Below, in pieces: positions 15,100-23,258 of a stretch of 64,000 nucleotides of DNA. Location: contig NZ_QJRJ01000070.1 in NCBI RefSeq assembly GCF_003254625.1, forward strand, positions 1-64,000, written 5' to 3'. Below the pieces are notes generated by a model. It worked only from the letters and a program-made list of their open reading frames with translations, was not told where the DNA came from and did no database searches. How positions within the stretch are numbered: the stretch's first letter is position 1; each line of letters opens with the position of its first letter. Position numbers and translations under genes: made by a program. This DNA comes from Flavobacterium ginsenosidimutans. GTDB lineage: Bacteria > Bacteroidota > Bacteroidia > Flavobacteriales > Flavobacteriaceae.

Positions 15100-16380
15100 A
15101 TGAAAACAACAGAAAACAGAATTCAGGAATTGATTAACGATTGGATCACGAATCCAAGATGGAAAGGAGTTGAACGTCCTTATACTGCAAGCGAAGTAGT
15201 GACGCTTCAAGGATCATATCAAATTGAGCATTCTATTGCAAAAATAGGAGCTGAGAAATTATGGAGAAAGTTAAAATCTCAGGATTATGTGGCGGGTTTG
15301 GGAGCTTTAACTGGAAATCAGGCGATTCAGGAAGTAGACGCTGGTTTAGAAGCGATTTATTTAAGCGGATGGCAAGTTGCTGCGGATGCGAATCTGGCGG
15401 GCGAAATGTACCCAGATCAATCACTGTATCCTGTAAACAGCGTTCCAATGGTGGTAAAAAAGATCAACAATGCTTTATTGCGTGCTGATCAGATTCAAAC
15501 TGTAAATGAAATTGAAGATAAAAAAGATTATTTAGTACCAATTGTAGCCGATGCTGAAGCAGGTTTTGGTGGAAACTTAAATGCTTTCGAATTAATGAAA
15601 TCAATGATTGAAGCTGGAGCTTCTGGGGTTCATTTTGAAGATCAATTGAGTTCTGCTAAAAAATGCGGACATCTGGGCGGAAAAGTTTTGGTGCCGACAC
15701 AAGAAGCGATTAATAAATTAATTGCCGCTCGTTTGGCGTCAGATGTTATGGGAGTTCCAACTTTAATCGTTGCCCGAACCGATGCTGATGCGGCAAATCT
15801 ATTAACTAGCGATGCAGATCCAAGAGATCGTAAATTCTTAACGGGAGAAAAAACTGCTGAAGGTTTCTTCTATGTAAACAATGGAATCGAGCAGGGAATT
15901 GCAAGAGGTTTAAGCTACGCACCTTATGCCGATTTGATTTGGATGGAAACCAGTAATCCGGATTTAGATTATGCTAGAAAATTTGCAAAAGCAATGAAAA
16001 AAGAATTCCCAGACAAAATGCTGGCTTACAATTGTTCTCCTTCTTTTAATTGGGCAGCAAAATTAACGGTTGCTGAAATGGAAACATTTAGAGAAGATTT
16101 AGCAGCAATGGGATATAGTTTCCAATTCATCACTTTGGCAGGATTCCATGCTTTGAATACGAGTATGTTCGAATTGTCTAAAGCCTACAAAGAACGCGGA
16201 ATGGCAGGCTATTCTGAATTGCAGGAAAGAGAATTCTCTTTACAAAAAAACGGATTCAGAGCGGTAAAACATCAGGCTTTTGTTGGAACTTCATATTTCG
16301 ATGCCGTTCAAAATACGGTGATGTTAGGAAAATCAGCAATAACCGCAATGAAACATTCTACGGAGGTTGAGCAATTTTAA
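15100..16380 (+). CDS. aceA: Isocitrate lyase
   Basis: 426 residues. It cleaves isocitrate to succinate and glyoxylate, the first step of the glyoxylate shunt, allowing growth on acetate or fatty acids. The catalytic signature KKCGHLGGK is complete with the nucleophilic Cys189. ADAEAGFGG (Mg binding), [11 protein letters not shown] and [11 protein letters not shown] are also present. Together with aceB and the RamB-like regulator this makes a complete, compact glyoxylate locus. Confident assignment; methylisocitrate lyase is unlikely given the length and the KKCGH context next to malate synthase. Confidence 0.97.
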   Translation: MKTTENRIQELINDWITNPRWKGVERPYTASEVVTLQGSYQIEHSIAKIGAEKLWRKLKSQDYVAGLGALTGNQAIQEVDAGLEAIYLSGWQVAADANLAGEMYPDQSLYPVNSVPMVVKKINNALLRADQIQTVNEIEDKKDYLVPIVADAEAGFGGNLNAFELMKSMIEAGASGVHFEDQLSSAKKCGHLGGKVLVPTQEAINKLIAARLASDVMGVPTLIVARTDADAANLLTSDADPRDRKFLTGEKTAEGFFYVNNGIEQGIARGLSYAPYADLIWMETSNPDLDYARKFAKAMKKEFPDKMLAYNCSPSFNWAAKLTVAEMETFREDLAAMGYSFQFITLAGFHALNTSMFELSKAYKERGMAGYSELQEREFSLQKNGFRAVKHQAFVGTSYFDAVQNTVMLGKSAITAMKHSTEVEQF

Positions 16381-16394
16381 TTCTTGTTTTACCA

Positions 16395-16480
16395 TTAAGA
16401 TATTAAGAAAGTTAAGCTTTATATTCTTAAAAAATAAGAAAGATTAAGTCTAGCTTAATGAATCTTAATATCTTAATGGT
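16395..16480. terminator. Inverted repeat between aceA and the Crp/Fnr gene
   Basis: ACCATTAAGATATTAAG at the aceA side pairs with CTTAATATCTTAATGGT at the other side (about 16391-16480), with further short palindromes (ATTAAGTCTAGCTTAAT) inside. It separates two convergent genes and can act as a two-way terminator. It resembles the CTAAGGTTCTGAG repeats near 52 kb in style but not in sequence. Confidence 0.6.
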
Positions 16481-16486
16481 TTAATT

Positions 16487-17062
16487 TTACTTTTTCAAAA
16501 GCCTGGCTTTCATTTTGCTGAAGAATTCGGGTGTTACACCAATGAAAGAAGCAATTTGTTTTTGAGGAACTTTGTGAACTAATGTTCCATATTTTTTAGT
16601 GAATTTTTCAAAGCGCTCTTCCGCAGGTAAACTCAAGTTATCCATTAATCTTTGTTGATTCGCAACTAATGAATTTTCAATTAAGATTCTGAAAAAACGT
16701 TCCAATTTTGGAATTTCAAGATACAATTGTTCTTGATTTTCTTTGGACAAAGAAACGACTTCAGCTTCTTCCAGAACTTCAATAAAAAGCTGTCCTGGTT
16801 TTTGAGAAAAAAAGCTGTACATATCGCTCATCCACCATCCTTCGCAGGCAAAAGAAAGAACATGTTCGACAATATTATCGTTGATATTGAAACTTCTTAA
16901 AATTCCTGAGTTTACAAAATAGGAATGTTTGCAGACTTCGCCAGCGTTTAATAAAAGCGTTTTGGCTTTGTAAGTGTTGGTTTCCAGTTTAGATAAAAAA
17001 AGCGCCTGTTCTTCTGGTGTAAGAGAAACGTGTTTGGCAATGTTTTCGAGAATTAATGCCAT
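16487..17062 (-). CDS. Crp/Fnr family transcriptional regulator
   Basis: 191 residues. An N-terminal cyclic-nucleotide-type beta roll (residues about 15-110, with GEVCKHSYFVNSGILRSF) is followed by a C-terminal winged helix with recognition region PQKQIASFIGVTPEFFSKMKARL. No cysteine cluster for a 4Fe-4S sensor is present in the N-terminus, so it is not an FNR-type oxygen sensor by itself. The first base of its ATG-containing overlap (TAATG) coincides with the stop of the DUF6370 gene, so the two are translationally coupled. The purT gene lies upstream in the same run. It is a candidate regulator for the CTTAATCTAGATTAAG or TGATAAAAATCA palindromes described elsewhere in this window, without proof. 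Confidence 0.88.
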   Translation of the reverse strand: MALILENIAKHVSLTPEEQALFLSKLETNTYKAKTLLLNAGEVCKHSYFVNSGILRSFNINDNIVEHVLSFACEGWWMSDMYSFFSQKPGQLFIEVLEEAEVVSLSKENQEQLYLEIPKLERFFRILIENSLVANQQRLMDNLSLPAEERFEKFTKKYGTLVHKVPQKQIASFIGVTPEFFSKMKARLLKK

Positions 17063-17382
17063 TATTTTTTATCGTCAATTAAGGTAAATGAAGTTGCTTT
17101 AAATCGGTCTCCTTTGATTTCTCCCGTAACTAAAGCTTTACTAATTGCGTTACAAAAGCCTTTTTCTGAGTGTGCATCACCGTGATCGTGAATAGTTGTT
17201 CCGTCAACAAAGTAGCTTTTTCCATCAATGCGAACAGCTAAATCACAGCTTTTGCCTTTCATACCAAATTGACATTCTCCGCATGAAGCTTCAACAACTG
17301 TTGGTTTATCAAATTTCTTTTTGCTTTGTGCTTGTACGGTGATTCCAATAAAAAGAAAAGTCGCTAAAAGTATATTTTTCAT
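17062..17382 (-). CDS. DUF6370 exported cysteine-rich protein
   Basis: 106 residues. A Sec signal peptide (MKNILLATFLFIGITVQAQ) is followed by a compact domain with VEASCGECQFGMKGKSCDLAVRI and DGTTIHDHGDAHSEKGFCNAI. Four cysteines and several His/Asp residues suggest a metal site or disulfides in the periplasm. This is the DUF6370 pattern; its role is unknown. It lies 2 bases after purT and overlaps the Crp/Fnr gene by one base, so it is the middle gene of a three-gene operon. Confidence 0.8.
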   Translation of the reverse strand: MKNILLATFLFIGITVQAQSKKKFDKPTVVEASCGECQFGMKGKSCDLAVRIDGKSYFVDGTTIHDHGDAHSEKGFCNAISKALVTGEIKGDRFKATSFTLIDDKK

Positions 17383-17384
17383 AG

Positions 17385-18545
17385 TTAAGAATTTACAGTT
17401 ATTAATTTTGCCGTTTCTTTGGCGCGTTCTGTTACTTCATTAATTGGGGTTGAAAGCGTATCATGACTTAAAACGACACCCATTCTTCGGTAAGGTCTTG
17501 AAGTTGGTTTGCCGAAAATTCTGAAATCTGTTTTTGGTAAAGCGGCTACTTTTTCGATTCCGCTGAAAGTTGGATTTGTTGAATCTTCTGACGCTAAAAT
17601 TACAGCGCTTGCTCCAGCTTTTTCTAAAGTGATTTCGAATATTGGAAGACTTAAAATCGCTCGTAAATGCAATTCAAATTCGTTGAAATTCTGTGTTCCT
17701 GCTAAAGTTACCATTCCGGTATCGTGTGGACGAGGAGAAAGTTCAGAGAAATAAACACCTTCATTAGTTAAGAAAAATTCAACACCAAAAAGTCCCGCGC
17801 CTCCAAGCGCTTCCGTAATTTTTTCAGCCATATCCTGAGCTTCATACAAATCTTTTTCTGAAACCAAAGCGGGCTGCCAGCTTTCCTGATAATCACCTCT
17901 TTCTTGTCTGTGACCAATTGGAGCACAGAATAAAGTTGGATTATTATTTTGAGTAATCGTTAAAAGTGTAATTTCAGAATGAAAATCTACAAAAGCTTCT
18001 ACAATCACTTCGATAACATCGCCACGTGAACCAGCAACGGCATATTGCCAAGCTTTTTCGATATCACTTTCTGTTTTGATTGTTGATTGTCCTTTTCCAG
18101 ACGAAGACATTAAAGGTTTTACTACACACGGAATTCCAACTTCTTGAACAGCTTTCTGAAGTTCCTCTGCCGATGTTGCATATTGGTATTTTGCCGTTTT
18201 TAATCCGAGTTCTTTTGCTGCTAAATCGCGAATGGCTTTACGATTCATAGTGAAGTTTGCCGCTTTCGCTGAAGGAACAACGGTAATTCCTTGTTTTTCG
18301 TAATCGTAAAAACGTTCGGTACGAATGGCTTCTATTTCAGGAACTATAAAATCGGGTTGGTGTTTGGCTACGATTCGGTCAAGTGCTTCACCGTCGAGCA
18401 TATTAATGACTTCAAAACCGTGTGCAACTTGCATGGCTGGTGCATTTTCGTAACTGTCAACTGCGATTATGGTTTGTCCGATTCGTTGTGCGGCAATGAC
18501 AAATTCTTTGCCTAATTCGCCTGAACCTAGGAGTAGTATTTTCAT
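17385..18545 (-). CDS. purT: Formate-dependent phosphoribosylglycinamide formyltransferase 2
   Basis: 386 residues, the normal PurT length. It is an ATP-grasp enzyme that formylates GAR with formate and ATP in purine synthesis. Seen: N-terminal [29 protein letters not shown], the ATP-grasp loop [29 protein letters not shown], and the metal-binding [10 protein letters not shown] with [12 protein letters not shown]. It starts the purT-DUF6370-crp run with very short gaps. Why purine synthesis is coupled to a Crp/Fnr regulator is not obvious. Confidence 0.96.
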   Translation of the reverse strand: MKILLLGSGELGKEFVIAAQRIGQTIIAVDSYENAPAMQVAHGFEVINMLDGEALDRIVAKHQPDFIVPEIEAIRTERFYDYEKQGITVVPSAKAANFTMNRKAIRDLAAKELGLKTAKYQYATSAEELQKAVQEVGIPCVVKPLMSSSGKGQSTIKTESDIEKAWQYAVAGSRGDVIEVIVEAFVDFHSEITLLTITQNNNPTLFCAPIGHRQERGDYQESWQPALVSEKDLYEAQDMAEKITEALGGAGLFGVEFFLTNEGVYFSELSPRPHDTGMVTLAGTQNFNEFELHLRAILSLPIFEITLEKAGASAVILASEDSTNPTFSGIEKVAALPKTDFRIFGKPTSRPYRRMGVVLSHDTLSTPINEVTERAKETAKLITVNS

Positions 18546-18749
18546 TTTGGAGTAGTGTATTGTTTGAGTAGTAAAAGTAGGGAAAAAGGTTTTTTTAACC
18601 GCGAAGTTCGCAAAGAATTACGCGAAGAACGCAAGTTTTTTGTTTTTAAGTTAAAAAAGAGCGCAAAGAATTTCTCACGTAGATTTTGCAGATCGAGCAG
18701 ATTTAATTTTATACTAGATTTTAGTTTTAAGACAAAGTAACCACACAGT

Positions 18750-18851
18750 TTGTCATTTCGACGAAGGAGAAATCTCCACAAGTGGCTCTACAAAGATTGG
18801 CTTATTGGAGCGGAGTTACTCGTGGAGATTTCTCCTTCGTCGAAATGACAA
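18750..18851 (-). repeat. 102-base palindromic element, copy B (inverted orientation)
   Basis: Arms 18750-18779 (TTGTCATTTCGACGAAGG...CTCCAC) and 18822-18851 are exact reverse complements over 30 bases. The core, read on the minus strand, contains AACTCCGCTCC..AATAAGCCAATCTTTGT, which matches the cores of copies A and C. This copy is therefore in the opposite orientation. Confidence 0.8.
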
Positions 18852-18876
18852 GATTGGAGAAATAACAGGATAAAAA

Positions 18877-18914
18877 AATGTTCGCAAAGATTATTTAAAA
18901 TCTTTGCGAACATT
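18877..18914 (-). terminator. Terminator of the U32 protein gene
   Basis: AATGTTCGCAAAGATT (18877-18892) pairs perfectly with 18899-18914 around a 6-base loop. On the minus strand it is followed by a T7 run. Its TTCGCAAAG/CTTTGCG words also occur in the flanking repeats. Confidence 0.8.
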
Positions 18915-18964
18915 TGCGTAATTCTTTGCGCTCTTTGCGGTAAAAAAAACTTTGCGTTTAAACT

Positions 18965-20833
18965 TTAATGAAAATGATCTTCTTCAATTTCAAATTCTGC
19001 ATCTTTTTCCCAGATTTCCATTTCGCAGGGTTTACAGTTGAATTTTAGTTTGTATTCAAGTTCACCTTGTTTCAATACTAATGGTTCTTTTACTTTAACA
19101 CCTACAATATCTTTTTGGTGTATTGGGCATTTTTTCAATTCGTATTTAATGCAATATTTGGTTGTCATTACACGAGATTTTCCTGGATCCCATTGTAATT
19201 CGAATGCTTTTTCGATTTCGGTAACACCGTGACGTTCATAGAATTTACGAGCTGTTTTGTTAGAAACGTTGTACATGAAATCCAATTTCGTTTCTGGATA
19301 TGGATGTGACGTTTTTACCAATTGGTGTTCTTCACGAACGTAATTTGCCAAACGAATTTCTGATAATTGTTCGAAAACATTTCTTCTCATTTCGTTGATT
19401 TTTGAAATAGGAAGGAACCAGTTTTCAGAGAACATTACATTGATTTCATCGGCGCTGTAAGGTGTGAAACCTGTTTTTGCCAATTGAACTTTAATATTTT
19501 CTTCGATCGATTCGCCTGTTTTCGTTTTTTCTTTCGGATGCTCTAATTTTACTGTACTTACGTTTCCATCTTCATCGGTTGCGATTAATTCAAAACCGTT
19601 TTCATTTTCGGTAAGCAATAAAGTAGTTCCGATTTTACGGATCGCACTGTCTTCTCTTTCAACAATTTTAATGAAAGCAGCGTCGTTGTTTCTATAGATG
19701 AAAGTTCCGTCTTTGATTTCTTTTAAAACGTTTGGATACACTTTTCCGTTTTCAGCTTTGTTTACGTAAATTCCGTCAGCTTCGTTATTTTCGTTAATGA
19801 AACAAAGTCCATCACCGTTGTTTAATAATTCACCGTTTTCGATTTCGTAAGCATCTCCAATAGTTCGAATTAATTTCCCAATATATTGCCCTTTAGATTT
19901 TGGGCTTTCCCAAGAACCAATAGAGCTGTGTCTTTCGTTTACGAAATAATCGGTATAACCACGATTGAACGTTCTGCTTAAAGTAGAGTCGAAAGTATAT
20001 GTACATTTTCCAGAAGAAGCTTTTGTGTACTTATCGCTTCCTTCTAAATAACTGTCTAATTTTTGACGTAGATAAGATACGTTATTTTTAACGTAAGCTA
20101 CATCTTTTAGTCTTCCTTCAATTTTGAAAGAAACGATACCTGCTTCAATTAAATTCGGAATCTGATCTGAAACGTCTAAATCTTTAATCGAAAGCAAGTG
20201 ACTGTTTCTGATTAAAGTATCTCCGTTTCCGTCAATTAAGTTATAAGGTAAACGGCAGTTTTGAGCGCAAGAACCACGGTTTGCACTTCGTTCTCCGTTT
20301 GCCACACTCATATAACAGTTTCCGCTGAAGGATACACAAAGTGCTCCAGTCACGAAAAATTCTAATTCAACATCAGCTTCGTCGTAAATGGTTTTAATTT
20401 GATGTAAGTTCAATTCACGTGCTAAAACGACACGTTTGATTCCTGCATCTTTAAGGAATTTAATTTTGTCTGCATCACGGTTGTTGGCTTGTGTGCTGGC
20501 GTGAAGAACGATAGGAGGCAAGTCCATTTCCATAATCGCCATATCTTGAATGATCAAAGCATCGACACCAATATCGTATAATTCCCAAATCATTGCGCGA
20601 CAGGTTTCTAATTCGTTGTCGTATAAAATGGTATTCATTACCACAAAAACCTGAGCATTAAATAAGTGTGCATATTTTACTAATGCAGCAACATCTTCAA
20701 TAGAGTTGTTGGCATTTGAACGTGCTCCAAATTGTGGCGCACCAATATATACAGCATCTGCACCGCTGTTAATAGCTGCCATTCCGCCGATTAAATCTCT
20801 TGCTGGAGCTAATATTTCTATTTTCTTCTTCAT
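18965..20833 (-). CDS. Peptidase U32 family protein (RlhA/TrhP type)
   Basis: 622 residues. It starts with IEILAPARDLIGGMAAINSGADAVYIG, typical of U32 proteins. Two cysteine pairs follow, GALCVSFSGNCYMS (about residue 165) and GSCAQNCRLPY (about 190), which bind a 4Fe-4S cluster in E. coli TrhP and RlhA. Those two proteins are not proteases. They hydroxylate tRNA U34 or 23S rRNA C2501. The long C-terminal extension (to 622) is closer to RlhA (about 650) than to TrhP (about 450). A C-terminal CxxC-like segment (FNCKPCEMEIW) may bind metal. Substrate choice between tRNA and rRNA is inference; the family is sure. Confidence 0.88.
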   Translation of the reverse strand: MKKKIEILAPARDLIGGMAAINSGADAVYIGAPQFGARSNANNSIEDVAALVKYAHLFNAQVFVVMNTILYDNELETCRAMIWELYDIGVDALIIQDMAIMEMDLPPIVLHASTQANNRDADKIKFLKDAGIKRVVLARELNLHQIKTIYDEADVELEFFVTGALCVSFSGNCYMSVANGERSANRGSCAQNCRLPYNLIDGNGDTLIRNSHLLSIKDLDVSDQIPNLIEAGIVSFKIEGRLKDVAYVKNNVSYLRQKLDSYLEGSDKYTKASSGKCTYTFDSTLSRTFNRGYTDYFVNERHSSIGSWESPKSKGQYIGKLIRTIGDAYEIENGELLNNGDGLCFINENNEADGIYVNKAENGKVYPNVLKEIKDGTFIYRNNDAAFIKIVEREDSAIRKIGTTLLLTENENGFELIATDEDGNVSTVKLEHPKEKTKTGESIEENIKVQLAKTGFTPYSADEINVMFSENWFLPISKINEMRRNVFEQLSEIRLANYVREEHQLVKTSHPYPETKLDFMYNVSNKTARKFYERHGVTEIEKAFELQWDPGKSRVMTTKYCIKYELKKCPIHQKDIVGVKVKEPLVLKQGELEYKLKFNCKPCEMEIWEKDAEFEIEEDHFH

Positions 20834-21018
20834 TTCTAAAACTTTAGCCTTTTGTGGTATTCACGAAAAAAAGTGTGCAAAGGTCTAATAAATTATTTGA
20901 GTTTGCTAGTGCTAAAGCGATTTTTTTGAAATTGTTAACGCAATATGGAATGAATTGGTTTAATTTTTAATACTGAATTAATCTGTTTATTCAATGTCAT
21001 GTATATTAAAAACAAAAA

Positions 21019-21044
21019 ACCACCCGATCCGAAGACCGAGCAGT
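21019..21044 (-). terminator. UUCG-tetraloop terminator of the PA2169 gene
   Basis: On the minus strand an 11-pair stem (ACTGCTCGGTC / GATCGGGTGGT, with several G-U pairs) is closed by a C(TTCG)G loop and followed by a T run. It starts 23 bases past the stop of the four-helix protein gene. Confidence 0.8.
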
Positions 21045-21067
21045 TCTCAAAAAAAAGCATGAATCGA

Positions 21068-21523
21068 TTAGTTTGCTCTCATTTTTATTTGTGATAAAGT
21101 ATTTTGAATACTGTTTAATTGTTTTGAAACGACGTAAATCTGATCGTGTTCCAGATGATTATCTTCGAGTGCTTTTTTATATTTTTCAATAGCAGCTTCT
21201 TCACCCGTAATACAAGCGTTTATAATTGCTTCTGTATCGCCTCCTGTAAAGGCAGATTTAATATCGATCCAAGCTCGGTGTAAAGCTCCAAGTGGTCCTC
21301 CGCCAGAAGTATCTGTGGATTTTCCCAATTTGTTGATTTGGTTTTGTAACTCTACAATAAACAATGCGCGTTCACGGGCATATTCAAGGAAATCGGTTTT
21401 CATGGCTGGATTTTCTACATGTTCTGCCGCATCTGTATATCCTAGTTTTCCATCTTCAAGAATTGAAATTAATCCTTCTAAGGTTTTAATTGTTTCTGTT
21501 GTGATTTCTTCTGCATGTATCAT
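21068..21523 (-). CDS. PA2169 family (DUF2383) four-helix-bundle protein
   Basis: 151 residues, fully helical by pattern. It has the DUF2383 layout: a first helix with TLEGLISILEDGKLGYTDAAEHV, then RERALFIVELQNQINKLG, a glycine-rich turn SGGGPLGALHRAWIDIKSAFTG, then ACITGEEAAIEKYKKALED. Glu/His residues at conserved helix positions suggest a ferritin-like metal site (for example Glu at positions 95 and 109 in the last two helices), as proposed for the family. No signal peptide, so cytoplasmic. Such genes are often linked to general stress. It has its own terminator and is monocistronic here. Confidence 0.85.
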   Translation of the reverse strand: MIHAEEITTETIKTLEGLISILEDGKLGYTDAAEHVENPAMKTDFLEYARERALFIVELQNQINKLGKSTDTSGGGPLGALHRAWIDIKSAFTGGDTEAIINACITGEEAAIEKYKKALEDNHLEHDQIYVVSKQLNSIQNTLSQIKMRAN

Positions 21524-21646
21524 GACATATAATTTTTGAAATTAATATGTTACAAAGTTTGCAATTTATAAGAGGCTTTGCTTTACAGGATTACACTCTA
21601 GGTTTTATAATATTGTAGAATGGGAATTTTGAAACTTATATTTTAT

Positions 21647-21778
21647 TTCAATTGCCTCCAGCTTTAGCTGGAGGAATTAAAAGGATCAAGTTAGTGGCTT
21701 TAGCCGAATGTATAGTTTGGCTAAAGCCTATATAGAAGTTTAATTATAACCTCCAGCTGAAGCTGGAGGCAATTGAAC
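21647..21778. repeat. Nested hairpin repeat with CCTCCAGC arms
   Basis: The outer arms TTCAATTGCCTCCAGC (21647-) and GCTGGAGGCAATTGAA (-21778) are complementary, and each arm is itself a local palindrome (CCTCCAGCTTTAGCTGGAGG and CCTCCAGCTGAAGCTGGAGG). A third hairpin GGCTTTAGCC/GGCTAAAGCC sits in the middle (about 21696-21728). Half-copies of the outer arm recur near 52263 and 53092. Confidence 0.8.
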
Positions 21779-21824
21779 CAGATATTGTTTTCTTTTGAAA
21801 ACGAATTTTTCTCGTTTACGGTTT

Positions 21825-21912
21825 GCGTGAGGGATAGAAGTGGAAAGCCCACAGCCTGACGAAGGAAGTGCGAGGACTTGTAGCGGATAGCCCGACCCGG
21901 AGGGACACGCCC
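21825..21912 (+). ncRNA. Structured repeat element, copy 2 (GATAGAAGTGGAAA box)
   Basis: It begins GCGTGAGGGATAGAAGTGG and ends GTAGCGGATAGCCCGACCCG..GGACACGC, with GCGTG (21825-21829) able to pair with CACGC (21906-21910) to close the element. The two inner boxes match the copy at 10802-10872 on the other strand, while the middle hairpin differs. It is on the strand opposite to its neighbouring genes, so it is not a leader of either. A small RNA is plausible, with no direct proof. Confidence 0.5.
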
Positions 21913-21920
21913 AAAAGCAT

Positions 21921-21975
21921 AAAAAAACAGCTTAAAGTATAAAAGTGATGAAACTTTTGAACCTTAAGCCGTTTT
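21921..21975 (-). terminator. Terminator of the aspartate aminotransferase gene
   Basis: On the minus strand AAAACGGCTTAAGG...CTTTAAGCTGTTTTTTT forms a long stem with an inner AAAAGTTT/ACTTTT stem and ends in a T7 run, 20 bases past the stop codon. Confidence 0.75.
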
Positions 21976-21994
21976 AGTAAAACTTAGTATATTA

Positions 21995-23185
21995 TTATGC
22001 AGTCAAAGCTTCTTTGATTCTGCGTAATGCTTCTTTTAAGATATCGTTGCTTGTTGCATAAGAGAAACGAATACAGTTTGGATTTCCGAAAGCGTCTCCA
22101 GTTACTGTTGCAACATTTGCTTCTGCTAAAAGGTACATAGAAACGTCGTTTGCATCTTTAATTTCGTGACCTTTTAATGTTTTTCCGAAGAAAGAAGAAA
22201 CGTCTGGGAATACGTAGAAAGCTCCTTCTGGAACGTTGATTTTTACTCCTGGAATTTCTTTTAATAATCCAACCACTAAATCTCTACGTCCGTGGAAAGC
22301 TTGAACCATTTCGTTTAATACGCTTGGATCTGCATCTACAGCTGTAATTGTAGCTCTTTGAGCAACAGAATTTGCACCAGATGTTACTTGTCCTTGAATT
22401 TTTGTACACGCTTTTGCGATGAATTCTGGAGCTCCGATGTAACCAATTCTGTATCCTGTCATTGCGAATGCTTTTGCAACTCCGTTTACAGTAATTGTTT
22501 TTTCTAACATTCCTGGGATAGAACCAATACTGCAGAAAGTTCCAGAGAAATTGATGTGCTCATAAATTTCATCTGCAACTACGTAAATATTTGGGTGTTT
22601 TTCTAAAACTTTAGCCAAAGCTGTTAATTCTTCTCTGCTGTAAACAGATCCAGATGGATTGCAAGGAGAAGAAAACCACATCATTTTTGTTTTTGGTGTG
22701 ATTGCAGCTTCTAATTGTTCTGGTGTAATTTTGAAATCTGTTTCTACAGAAGTTGGAACTTCAACAGGAACTCCACCAGAAAGTTTTACGATTTCGAAAT
22801 AAGAAACCCAGTAAGGTGCTGGTAAAATTACCTCGTCACCGTCGTTTAACATTACCTGAGCAATGTTGTATAGAGATTGTTTTGCTCCTGTAGAAACTAC
22901 GATTTGAGATGGTTTGTACTCTAAATCATTGTCTCTTTTGAATTTTCTGCAGATAGCTTCTTTTAAATCTTGGTATCCATCAACAGGAGAATATGTACTA
23001 TAGTTGTCGTCGATCGCTTTTTTTGCAGCTTCTTTAATGAAGTCTGGCGTATTGAAATCTGGCTCACCTAAACTTAAACTGATAATGTCTTTTCCTTGTG
23101 CTTTTAATTCGCGTGCTAATGCAGCCATTGCTAATGTCTGTGAAGTAGCAAGATTGTTGATTCTGTCCGAAAGAATATGATTCAT
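21995..23185 (-). CDS. Pyridoxal phosphate aspartate aminotransferase (class I)
   Basis: 396 residues. It transfers amino groups between aspartate and 2-oxoglutarate (or prephenate in some relatives). Seen: SLSLGEPDFNTPDFIK near the start, YSPVDGYQDLKEAI, the PLP-phosphate contact STGAKQSLYN, SSPCNPSGSVYS, VADEIYEHINF, and the Schiff-base lysine in VNGVAKAFAMTGYRIGY. This is the type Ib enzyme of many Gram-negative and Gram-positive bacteria. The gene stands alone with a strong terminator. Activity on aspartate is very likely, but the exact amino donor range is not shown by sequence, so no symbol is given. Confidence 0.92.
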   Translation of the reverse strand: MNHILSDRINNLATSQTLAMAALARELKAQGKDIISLSLGEPDFNTPDFIKEAAKKAIDDNYSTYSPVDGYQDLKEAICRKFKRDNDLEYKPSQIVVSTGAKQSLYNIAQVMLNDGDEVILPAPYWVSYFEIVKLSGGVPVEVPTSVETDFKITPEQLEAAITPKTKMMWFSSPCNPSGSVYSREELTALAKVLEKHPNIYVVADEIYEHINFSGTFCSIGSIPGMLEKTITVNGVAKAFAMTGYRIGYIGAPEFIAKACTKIQGQVTSGANSVAQRATITAVDADPSVLNEMVQAFHGRRDLVVGLLKEIPGVKINVPEGAFYVFPDVSSFFGKTLKGHEIKDANDVSMYLLAEANVATVTGDAFGNPNCIRFSYATSNDILKEALRRIKEALTA

Positions 23186-23258
23186 TATAAAATTTTTGAA
23201 TGTCCTTAATTTGCTGTTAATTAAGGAAGGTTAATTATTAATAGATTTTTTTTAGTTT

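Larger units (their letters stand above)
18546..18964. repeat. Repeat-filled gap between U32 gene and purT
   Basis: About 420 bases without a gene. The outer left part (CCGCGAAGTTCGCAAAG..AATTACGC, 18599-18623) pairs loosely with the right part (GCGTAATTCTTTGCGCTCTT..TGCGG, 18916-18940). Inside lie a copy of the CACGTAGATTTTGCAGATC repeat (18674), the palindromic element 18750-18851 and the terminator hairpin 18877-18914. It looks like repeated insertion of palindromic elements into one another. Confidence 0.65.

Noticed and set aside
16487..17062. Crp/Fnr protein as an oxygen-sensing FNR
   Set aside because: No cysteine cluster is present in the N-terminal part, so oxygen sensing by a 4Fe-4S cluster cannot be claimed. 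It remains only a candidate binder.
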